Assembly (NCBI GenBank): GCA_938023735.1
Contig: CALJDK010000001.1
Location: forward strand, 1-64,000
DNA: 64,000 bases
Direction: 5' to 3'
Origin: an uncultured Acidimicrobiales bacterium
Lineage (GTDB): Bacteria > Actinomycetota > Acidimicrobiia > Acidimicrobiales > SHLQ01
In this document: in pieces, positions 29,702 to 37,737 of the stretch
Layout of the letters: every line of letters starts with the position of its first letter
Position numbering within the stretch: the stretch's first letter is position 1
Notes under the pieces: model-generated
Database searches by the model: none
Seen by the model: the letters and a program-made list of their open reading frames with translations, nothing else
Told to the model about the DNA's origin: nothing
Position numbers and translations under genes: made by a program

Positions 29702-30466
29702 ATGCCCATCAACCGGTTCAAGCGGCGGCTTACCGAACAAGCGACGACCTACGGGATCTTTGTGAGTTTGGCCGACCCGGTGTGCGCCGAAATCAGCGCA
29801 AACGCGGGCTTCGACTTCATCATCATCGACACCGAGCACGCTCCCAACGATCTGCGTGAAGTGCTCGTGCAGTTGCAGGCCACCCAATCGGCTGACTGCG
29901 ATGTGCTGGTCCGGCCAATGACGGGCGATCGAACCATCATCAAACGCCTCCTCGATGTGGGTGCACAAACGATTCTTGCGCCGATGGTCGACGACGCCGA
30001 TGAGGCCGCCGAACTTGTGGCTTCGCTGCGGTACCCGCCGGAAGGGAAGCGTGGTGTGGCCGGAGGTCGCGCTGCCGGATGGGGGCGGGTCGACGACTAC
30101 TTTGCGAAGGCCGATGATCAGATGTGTCTGGTCGTGCAGATCGAAACCGCCGATGGTTTGGCCAACATCGAAGCGATCAGCGCCGTCGACGGTGTCGATG
30201 CGTTGTTCGTTGGGCCATCGGACTTGGCGGCCGCCCTTGGTCACCGCGGCCAACCCGGTCACCCCGACGTGGTGGCCGCAGTTACCGACGCACTTGAACG
30301 CATCGCCGCCACCGGCAAGCCGGCCGGCGTGTACGCCGCAACCCCCGACATGGCTACCCGGTATGAAGAGGCAGGAGCGTCGTTCATCACGGTGGGTGTC
30401 GACACCTACATTCTTGCCAAATCCACGTCGGCGCTCGCCGAGCAGTTCATCTCGGGCCGGCCTTAA
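29702..30466 (+). CDS. HpcH/HpaI aldolase/citrate lyase family protein
   Basis: FIIIDTEHAPNDLREV; VLVRPMTGDRTIIKRLLDVGAQTILAPMVDDADEA; DALFVGPSDLAAALGHRGQPGHP. Confidence 0.93.
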   Translation: MPINRFKRRLTEQATTYGIFVSLADPVCAEISANAGFDFIIIDTEHAPNDLREVLVQLQATQSADCDVLVRPMTGDRTIIKRLLDVGAQTILAPMVDDADEAAELVASLRYPPEGKRGVAGGRAAGWGRVDDYFAKADDQMCLVVQIETADGLANIEAISAVDGVDALFVGPSDLAAALGHRGQPGHPDVVAAVTDALERIAATGKPAGVYAATPDMATRYEEAGASFITVGVDTYILAKSTSALAEQFISGRP

Positions 30467-31299
30467 TGTCGCTCCTCGATACTCCGCCCGCCGTCGCTTC
30501 CAGCCCCGAGGCAGCTCTCGAAGCGCTCCGTTCCGAGCTCCGCGCCCTCGGTAGTGTGGTCGTCGCGTTCAGCGGCGGAGTCGACTCGAGCTTGCTGGCC
30601 TGGGTTGCGCACGACACGTTGGGCCACCGAGCGCTGGCGGCCACCGCAGTGTCACCCTCGCTCGCCGACCGGGAGCGTTCCGATTGTCGCGAGCTCGCGA
30701 CCGAGTGGGATATGCGCTGGGTCGAGGTCGAGACCGACGAAATGCTCAACGCTGCGTACCGGGTCAACGACGCCAATCGCTGCTTTCACTGCAAAGACGC
30801 CCTGATGGACCAGATCGGCCCGCTGGCCGCTGAGGCCGATGCCACCGCAGTGTTGGGTGTGAACCTCGACGATTTGGGCGATCATCGTCCCGGTCAGATT
30901 GCGGCTGCCGAACGGGGCGCCTCGTTCCCGCTGGTGGCGGCCGGGTTCGACAAAGAACTCGTTCGCGAGGTGTCTCGAACGCTGCAGTTGCGCACCGCTG
31001 AAAAGCCCGCAGCTGCATGTTTGGCATCGCGCCTTCCCTATGGCACGCCGGTAAGCCTGGGCATTCTTCGCTCGGTCGACCGGGCCGAGGCGAACCTGGT
31101 AAAGCTTGGGTTCGATTCGCTTCGGGTGCGGCACTACGACGACGTCGCTCGGCTCGAAGTTCCCGACGACCGGTTAGCCGAGGCTGTGCAGCGGCGGGCT
31201 GAGCTGATCGATGCGGTGAAGTCGGCCGGGTATCGCTATGTGACCCTCGATCTCGAGGGCCTGCGGTCGGGCAATCTCAATCAAGCCCTCCATGACTGA
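30466..31299 (+). CDS. larE: ATP-dependent sacrificial sulfur transferase LarE
   Basis: PP-loop VVVAFSGGVDSSLLAWVAHDTLG; NRCFHCKDALMDQI; ACLASRLPYGTPVS. Confidence 0.93.
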   Translation: MSLLDTPPAVASSPEAALEALRSELRALGSVVVAFSGGVDSSLLAWVAHDTLGHRALAATAVSPSLADRERSDCRELATEWDMRWVEVETDEMLNAAYRVNDANRCFHCKDALMDQIGPLAAEADATAVLGVNLDDLGDHRPGQIAAAERGASFPLVAAGFDKELVREVSRTLQLRTAEKPAAACLASRLPYGTPVSLGILRSVDRAEANLVKLGFDSLRVRHYDDVARLEVPDDRLAEAVQRRAELIDAVKSAGYRYVTLDLEGLRSGNLNQALHD

Positions 31300-31783
31300 A
31301 CCAGGTCGGGCGTCGGATGAAGACGAGGCTCGGCTGGTCGAGATTTCATCAGCGCTTGCCGATGCCATCGTCGACCATTTGCCTACTTGGGTGCACCGCT
31401 GTATTGCCGAGGTCGCGACCCAAACCGGTCACCTCAGCCGCCAACTCGAGATGGAGGCAATCGCAGCCGGTCAGGCGGTTGTGGAAGACCTTGCCCCTCA
31501 GGTGCGTGAGCTTCTCGCCGCCGATATCGACGATCAGCTCACCACGCCGCTGGCGTTGCTGAGAACAGCGGTGCAGTATCCCACCCGTGCGTTGCGGGCT
31601 GCTGGGGTGCCGCTTCCCGACCGCGCCGAGTTCGATTCCGAGGCGTTTCCCGACGACCTCTATGGCCTTACCCCCGCCAACTTCGCCGAGGTGCATCCCG
31701 AACTGCACCAACCGGGACTCGAGTGGGGAGCGGCAAAGGCTTTTGTGCACCTGCGCAGACGGGAGGCCGAAGGGCGTGTCTGA
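31292..31783 (+). CDS. Hypothetical protein
   Basis: 163-aa ORF overlapping larE by 8 bp and the next ORF by 8 bp; operon-like, codon usage consistent. Confidence 0.65.
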   Translation: MTEPGRASDEDEARLVEISSALADAIVDHLPTWVHRCIAEVATQTGHLSRQLEMEAIAAGQAVVEDLAPQVRELLAADIDDQLTTPLALLRTAVQYPTRALRAAGVPLPDRAEFDSEAFPDDLYGLTPANFAEVHPELHQPGLEWGAAKAFVHLRRREAEGRV

Positions 31784-32108
31784 ACAATCCAAACTCGATG
31801 GTCCAACGGTCGCCGTGTTTGTTCCTGACCTGATGGATCAATCCAAGGTGCGCTCGGCGTTCCCCGACGCAGAACGTCTACGGTCGCCAAGCCAGCTCGC
31901 CACCTGCACGGCCGAGGTTGTCCTTGTCGATCTGAACCGGCCGGGCGTGATCGATGCGCTTCCCGACATAGCTGGCGACGTCATCGGGTTTGCATCGCAT
32001 GTCGATGACGAGGTGATAGCCCTTGCGTGGGCGGCCGGCGCCACCGATGTGCTGGCCCGCTCGGTGTTCTTCAAACGGCTCGCCGACGAAACGCTGCAAT
32101 TGCCGTAG
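31776..32108 (+). CDS. Small hypothetical protein, receiver-like fold suspected
   Basis: GTG start; VSEQSKLDGPTVAVFVPDLMDQSKVRSAF...AEVVLVDLNRPGVIDALPDI...VIALAWAAGATDVLARSVFFKRLADETL; alternating strand/helix pattern. Confidence 0.55.
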   Translation: MSEQSKLDGPTVAVFVPDLMDQSKVRSAFPDAERLRSPSQLATCTAEVVLVDLNRPGVIDALPDIAGDVIGFASHVDDEVIALAWAAGATDVLARSVFFKRLADETLQLP

Positions 32109-32136
32109 CTTTGCCCACCCCCTCGACTGCTCACTG

Positions 32137-32174
32137 TTAACAGAGTCGAAACAAAGGGGTCACACAGCCGATAT
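32137..32174 (+). promoter_or_regulatory. Candidate GlnR-type nitrogen regulatory box upstream of amt
   Basis: TTAAC-n6-GAAAC-n6-GTCAC-n6-GATAT, matching the spacing of the actinobacterial GlnR consensus gTnAc-n6-GaAAc-n6-gTnAc-n6-GaAAc. Confidence 0.5.
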
Positions 32175-32216
32175 TCCGACCCCCAAAGATGGAGAGCGTC
32201 TTGGGAGGAATAACTT

Positions 32217-33455
32217 ATGGAAAGCGGCGACGTCGCCTGGATGCTCATATCTACCGCGCTTGTGGTGTTTATGGTGCCGGGGCTTGCTCTGTTTTACGGC
32301 GGGATGACCCGCACAAAGAACGTGCTCAACATGTTGATGATGAACATGGTGTGCATCGGGTTCGTGCCCCTGTTGTGGGTGCTGTTCACCTACTCGTTGG
32401 GAAATAACGGACAGGACGGCGAGGAGCAGGGCTGGTTTGAGCTCGGCGGAAAACTCATCGGCGATTTCAACGCCGCGGGCCTCGACGACATAGCTGGCAC
32501 CGATCTGATCGGCGTGGCGTTCTTTATGACGTTTGCCTCGATCACACCGGCGCTGATTTCGGGCGCGGTGGCAGACCGCATGAAGTTTTCGGCATGGGTG
32601 GTGTTTGCTGCGATCTGGTCGATCATCGTGTACACGCCGATCACCTACTGGGTGTACACCGGCTTCCATCACACCGGCGGCCTTGGTATCGATGCCGATC
32701 TCCCGGCACTCGACTTCGCCGGAGGCACAGCGATTCATATCAACGCAGGTGTTGCGGCACTTGCGTTGGTGTTGGTGCTCGGCAAACGCAAGGGCTGGCC
32801 GAGCGAACCCATGCCGCCGCACAACTTGACCATGGTGCTCCTGGGCACCGGAATCTTGTGGTTCGGATGGTTTGGTTTCAACGCCGGATCGGCTGGTGCC
32901 GCCAATGGCCAAGCCGCCCAGGCGCTCATGAACACCTTCGTCGCACCCGCCGCCGGAATGTTGGCCTGGCTGTTAGTGGAGAAGATCCGAGACGGACATG
33001 CCACCACACTCGGAGCAGCGTCGGGCATCGTTGCTGGACTTGTCGCCATCACCCCGGCAGCCGGCTACGTCAACACGCTGTCATCCATTGTGTTCGGTCT
33101 GGTCGCATCGGTGCTGTGCTACTTCGCTATCCAGCTCAAAACGAAGTTTGGCTACGACGACAGCCTCGACGTGGTCGGCATCCATGGCGTCGGAGGAGTC
33201 ATCGGTGGACTGTTGCTGGGCTTGTTTGCCACCGACGCGGTCGAGGGAAGCGTCGACGGTCTGCTGTTTGGCAACGGCAAGTTCTTTCTCACCCAGGTCG
33301 TGGCCATGCTTTCGGTCATCATCTACTCATTCTTTGTGACCTTTGCGCTCGCAAAGATCCTCGATGCCGTTATTGGTCTTCGGGTCGAACGCGACGACGA
33401 ACTCGCAGGGCTCGACCTCACCGAACATGCCGAGACCGCCTATAGCAACGCATAA
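32217..33455 (+). CDS. amt: Ammonium transporter
   Basis: WMLISTALVVFMVPGLALFYGGMTRTKNVLNMLMMNM; GGTAIHINAGVAALALVLVLGKRKGW; WFGWFGFNAGSA; DVVGIHGVGGVIGGLLLGLF. Confidence 0.97.
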   Translation: MESGDVAWMLISTALVVFMVPGLALFYGGMTRTKNVLNMLMMNMVCIGFVPLLWVLFTYSLGNNGQDGEEQGWFELGGKLIGDFNAAGLDDIAGTDLIGVAFFMTFASITPALISGAVADRMKFSAWVVFAAIWSIIVYTPITYWVYTGFHHTGGLGIDADLPALDFAGGTAIHINAGVAALALVLVLGKRKGWPSEPMPPHNLTMVLLGTGILWFGWFGFNAGSAGAANGQAAQALMNTFVAPAAGMLAWLLVEKIRDGHATTLGAASGIVAGLVAITPAAGYVNTLSSIVFGLVASVLCYFAIQLKTKFGYDDSLDVVGIHGVGGVIGGLLLGLFATDAVEGSVDGLLFGNGKFFLTQVVAMLSVIIYSFFVTFALAKILDAVIGLRVERDDELAGLDLTEHAETAYSNA

Positions 33456-33552
33456 GTCGAGGTCTGGGTTTTTCAACGAAGGCCCATTTCGGCAAAGAAC
33501 ACAGACATTTGTGCGCTAATGTGAGGCCCAGCAGTGGTGGGAACCAGAATGT

Positions 33553-33596
33553 AGTGGGTCTTCTCTGGGGGGAGAAGGCCCACTCCTTCGCTTTGC
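33553..33596 (+). terminator. Rho-independent terminator after amt
   Basis: AGTGGGTCTTCTC (33553-33565)/GAGAAGGCCCACT (33572-33584), 13-bp stem with one G-U, then CCTTCGCTTTG. Confidence 0.65.
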
Positions 33597-33600
33597 TGCG

Positions 33601-34446
33601 CTAATGCGGCGATGCCAGAGCAGCCACCGTGTCGCGCATCCACGAGATCATGTCTGCGACGATCGACTCATGGGAGTCTTCGTTGAAGATCTCGTGTTGA
33701 AGCCCGGGGTAGGTGATCCGGACCGAACCCGGAACCGTTGCCAACGGCTCGCTGAAGTGTGCCGGCACAAGCCGATCCTCGGCGCCGTGCATAACGCGTA
33801 GGGGAACCGAGATCGCTCCTACCTCGGCCGTCGCTTTGGCCATCGCCTCGAAGATCTCGTTACCCATGTTGGTGGTGGTGGCGACAACCCGAAGCGGATC
33901 GGCCTTGAATTTCTCGCCAACCGCCGGATTGTTCGACAAGATTTCGCCATCGACCTCGCCTTTAATGCGCAGACGCGGCACGATTTTCGACAAGATTGGT
34001 GCACCCGTGCGCTGCCAGGTGGGGACCTCGGCCCCAAGCGCTGGCCCACTGAGGGCGGCCATGTCAGGCTGAGGATGCTTGCTTTGGAGATACCGAGTGG
34101 ACATCAACCCGCCCAACGAGTGCCCGATCAGCGCTACCGGAACCCTGAGTTCGCGGCGAAGCGACATGGGCTCGACCAAGTCGTCAATGAACTGGTCGAA
34201 CGACTCGACGTGACCTCGCGGTCCGCCGGAGAGCCCAAATCCACGGTTGTCGCACGCCAGGACATCTACCCCGGCATCGGACAGAAGTCGCCCGACATGT
34301 TCGTATCGTCCGCTGTGCTCACCGATTCCGTGCACCAGCAATACGGCGCACCATGGCGACTCCACCGCCCAACGCCGGCGGTAGTGCGCGAGGCCGTCGG
34401 TGGTCTTTCCCGATTCCTCGACACTAGATCGTGGTTCTTCCATCAA
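33601..34446 (-). CDS. Alpha/beta hydrolase (monoacylglycerol lipase-like)
   Basis: AVLLVHGIGEHSGRYEHVGRLL; CDNRGFGLSGGPRGHVESFDQFIDDL; ALIGHSLGGLMSTRYL; MHGAEDRLVP. Confidence 0.92.
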   Translation of the reverse strand: MMEEPRSSVEESGKTTDGLAHYRRRWAVESPWCAVLLVHGIGEHSGRYEHVGRLLSDAGVDVLACDNRGFGLSGGPRGHVESFDQFIDDLVEPMSLRRELRVPVALIGHSLGGLMSTRYLQSKHPQPDMAALSGPALGAEVPTWQRTGAPILSKIVPRLRIKGEVDGEILSNNPAVGEKFKADPLRVVATTTNMGNEIFEAMAKATAEVGAISVPLRVMHGAEDRLVPAHFSEPLATVPGSVRITYPGLQHEIFNEDSHESIVADMISWMRDTVAALASPH

Positions 34447-34458
34447 CGTTTCATCCTG

Positions 34459-35136
34459 CTAGTCGGTGGGGGCGTGTTCCCACGGTGGTGTTCGGGGGGC
34501 GTCGAACATGGTTTCGTACGGCTCGCCGGAAATGGCGGTGAACGCCGCATCGATCCAATACTCCTGGCCGGTGAGGTTACCGGGAAGGTTGTCTCTAGAG
34601 AACCAACCGACATCGAGCGTTTCGAGGGGGTGGCCCTGCAGTTCGCCGCCGACGGCGGTGCAGACAAAGACCGTTGAGTACAGAGGGATTCGGGTAAATC
34701 CCAGACGCATACCATCGAGGATCGCCATGACACCGGTGACCTCAACATCGATTCCCGTTTCCTCTTTGCATTCCTTCACGGCCACCTCGGATGGCGAGTA
34801 GCCAACGTCGGCCCAACCAGTGGGGTACAGCCAGGTTCCAGAGTCGGAACGCTGGATGAGAAGCAGTTCGCCCTTGTCGTTACCGACTACGGCTCCGACC
34901 GTGCTCTTCGGTGTGACGTATCCGGCCACGCCGTCGCCAATCATCTTGGTCCATTCGGTGATGAGGACCTCTTTGGTGTGGGGTGAGCCTGCTTTGGCCC
35001 GCATATCGGCCGCGACCTCAAGGATCTCCTCGAACCGTTCTCGTTCGTACTGGTTCTCGGTGAACCCCAAACCGGTTCGAGCGGTAGCGGAAAGCGTTTC
35101 GCTCCAGCGGATGAGGTCGGCCTCAGATATCTCCAC
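34459..35136 (-). CDS. NUDIX hydrolase
   Basis: GWADVGYSPSEVAVKECKEETGIDVEV Nudix box-like; YPTGWADVG. Confidence 0.9.
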   Translation of the reverse strand: MEISEADLIRWSETLSATARTGLGFTENQYERERFEEILEVAADMRAKAGSPHTKEVLITEWTKMIGDGVAGYVTPKSTVGAVVGNDKGELLLIQRSDSGTWLYPTGWADVGYSPSEVAVKECKEETGIDVEVTGVMAILDGMRLGFTRIPLYSTVFVCTAVGGELQGHPLETLDVGWFSRDNLPGNLTGQEYWIDAAFTAISGEPYETMFDAPRTPPWEHAPTD

Positions 35137-35162
35137 AGCGCCGATGGTAGTAGGACCGGGCT

Positions 35163-37514
35163 TTAACTCATCAACGAGAACAAGATGGCGCGTTCGAGGT
35201 CGGCGAGCACCTCGGCATCTTCGAGCTTGTCGCCGGTCGCGGTTCGTACATAGAAGTTGTCGACCACATCGTGCATCAGCGTTTGCACCTTTGCGCCAAC
35301 GACATCCAGGTCGAACTCTTGGAAGGTCTTGACGATCTTGTACAGCACGCCAATGTCGTCGGGACAGCTGACTTCGACGATGGTGGCCCCGTTGGATGTG
35401 GTGTTATCGAACAACACCGCCGGTGTCATAGGTCGAGCGGTTTGTGCCCGACTCTTTCGGTACGTCTTGGCTCGTTCGGCGAGCCGAGCTTCGATGGCAA
35501 TTCCGCCCTGAAGGGCGCGTTCGAGATCGCCGATGACCTTCTTCCACGGGGGTGAGCCCTCGTAGGCATAGGCAACCCGGAAGAACTCGAGACCCATGCC
35601 GTCTTCAGAGTGCACCGACGCTTCAAGAATATTGATGCCGTTAAGCGCCAGAACGCCGGCGACTCGGGCAAACAGACCCGGCCGGTCTGGGGCCGCCACG
35701 GTCAGGGTGTTCTCGCTGGGCACGATGTGCAGGTCGCCCGCCGCCATCAACGCCCTTTGGGCGGGGGTGGGGAAGTCGGTGTCGACAACCTCGTCAACAT
35801 CGCCACCCAAGAGGAGGTGCGTAGTGCGTTCGATCAACGTGTCGACGAGTTCGGATTTCCACGTTCCCCATGCGGCGGGTCCGGTGGCGATGGAGTCGGC
35901 CTCGGTGAGTGCGCCGAGGAGTTCGAGCAACTCGACCGACTCGACCGAGTCGGCGACGAACTGCAGCGTGCCGTCATCGTCAAGATCACGCCGGGTCGCA
36001 ACGTCGGGTAGGAGAAGATGATGGCGCACCATGTCGACAAGGGCTGCGGTTTCGTCGGCATCGAAACCCATACGGGGGGCAATGACGGTGACCAGATCGA
36101 TTCCGACCTCGGTGTGATCGCCCGGGTACCCCTTGCCGATGTCGTGCAGGAGGGCGCCAAGCACCAGCAGGTCGGGTCGGTCGACTTCGTCGGCAAGGGC
36201 TGCTGCTTCCGCGGCAGCCTCGATGAGGTGTCGGTCGACGGTAAAGCGGTGGTACGCGTTGCGTTGTGGGCGGCTCCGGCAGGGCTCCCACTCGGGAAGA
36301 AACGCCGTGATGAGGCCAACCTGGTCAAAGGCTTCCCACACCGGGATGGCCGCTCGACCGGTGAGGAGCAGGTCGCAAAGTAGTGCCCGAGCTTCGTCAG
36401 GCCACGGTTCGGGAAGTCGAGGTGCCTCGTTGGCCAGCGTCGACAATGTTTCGCGTTCGATAAAGGCTTGATGTGTGGCGGCGGCCGCAGCGACACGGAG
36501 AGGAAGGAGTGCATCGGCGTAGACGTCGACTCGTCGGTCGAGCCGAACTCGTCGCTCCTCGAGAATGACCCCCGGTGCTACTTCGCGTGCCTTGGCGCTG
36601 CGGAGTCGACGGCTGCGTAGCGAGCCATGAATTCGGTTCCAGACCCCGTTGCTCGACCACAAAACTGAGCGGCCAGCCGAGGCAACCTCGGCCATCAGGG
36701 CGTCGGCATCGCTAAAACCGAGATGGTCGGACACTTCATCTTGGAGCTCGAGGAGGAGGCGGTCCGATGGCCGCCCGGTCACATGGTGAAGCGCAACCCG
36801 TACTTCGCTGAGCGTAGATTCGGCACGAGCGAGCGCCGGACGATCGATATCGGGAATCCATGGCTCGGCGGTTTCCGCCCAAGCCATCGCGTGAAGGTCG
36901 CGAAGACCGCCGCGGGCCTCCTTGAGGTCGGGCTCGAGGAGGAACGCCAACTCGCCATACTGCGCCTCACGTTGGCGGACCTGCTCGTGCAGGTCGGTGA
37001 GGTAGCGCTTTTCTCCCTTGGTCCATTGGGCCAAGGCGCCATCGAGAAGCGCATTGGTGAGGGCCGAGTCGCCAGCGATATGACGAAGATTCAGCAGTGC
37101 CGTAGCCGTGACGAGGTCATCGGACGCCAGGGCGAGCGTTTCGGCGACGGTGCGAACACTGTGACCGAGTTTGAGGCCTTCGTCCCAGAGCGGATACCAA
37201 ATGTTCTCGGCCAGGGCGCTGACTTCTGCGAGCTCGACGCTTTTGTGGTGAAGAAGTACCACGTCGATGTCGCTTCGCGGGGCAAGGTCGGCTCGTCCGT
37301 ATCCGCCAAGGGCTACCAGCGAAATGCCTCGCGCACTGGGCGAACCACTACCAACCGTGGTGGTTTCCGAGTTGGTTCGGGTTTGTAGAGCCGACGCGAA
37401 AAGATGCTCGAGCCACGCGTCGGTAGCGGTCGAAAGCCCTCGCGTGTAATCGAGACCTCGAGTCGAGGTATCGGACATCATGTCGGCACGATGGACGCGT
37501 TGCGTTTCAGTCAC
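35163..37514 (-). CDS. glnD: [Protein-PII] uridylyltransferase/uridylyl-removing enzyme
   Basis: Nucleotidyltransferase LGGYGRADLAPRSDIDVVLLH; HD domain LLHDIGKGYPGDHTEVG; C-terminal ACT domains. Start may be downstream at MMSDT/MSDT. Confidence 0.93.
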   Translation of the reverse strand: MTETQRVHRADMMSDTSTRGLDYTRGLSTATDAWLEHLFASALQTRTNSETTTVGSGSPSARGISLVALGGYGRADLAPRSDIDVVLLHHKSVELAEVSALAENIWYPLWDEGLKLGHSVRTVAETLALASDDLVTATALLNLRHIAGDSALTNALLDGALAQWTKGEKRYLTDLHEQVRQREAQYGELAFLLEPDLKEARGGLRDLHAMAWAETAEPWIPDIDRPALARAESTLSEVRVALHHVTGRPSDRLLLELQDEVSDHLGFSDADALMAEVASAGRSVLWSSNGVWNRIHGSLRSRRLRSAKAREVAPGVILEERRVRLDRRVDVYADALLPLRVAAAAATHQAFIERETLSTLANEAPRLPEPWPDEARALLCDLLLTGRAAIPVWEAFDQVGLITAFLPEWEPCRSRPQRNAYHRFTVDRHLIEAAAEAAALADEVDRPDLLVLGALLHDIGKGYPGDHTEVGIDLVTVIAPRMGFDADETAALVDMVRHHLLLPDVATRRDLDDDGTLQFVADSVESVELLELLGALTEADSIATGPAAWGTWKSELVDTLIERTTHLLLGGDVDEVVDTDFPTPAQRALMAAGDLHIVPSENTLTVAAPDRPGLFARVAGVLALNGINILEASVHSEDGMGLEFFRVAYAYEGSPPWKKVIGDLERALQGGIAIEARLAERAKTYRKSRAQTARPMTPAVLFDNTTSNGATIVEVSCPDDIGVLYKIVKTFQEFDLDVVGAKVQTLMHDVVDNFYVRTATGDKLEDAEVLADLERAILFSLMS

Positions 37515-37737
37515 TGCGGACAGTTTACCCGAGCATTCGGGATGCTCTTTGGTACTCCTCTGGCGACGCTTCGTCGGCCAGCTTTGACAATTGCGAACAC
37601 TATTGAAGTTGGTTTTCGCTACTACTCCCTAGAGTGGAGTTGCAATTTGGGGCTCCGTTTTTGGAAGGTCGCGCGTGTGGCGCGCCATACCTACCCCCCA
37701 CTTCTCCACAATCCAAACAACATATGAGGTCAACCTG

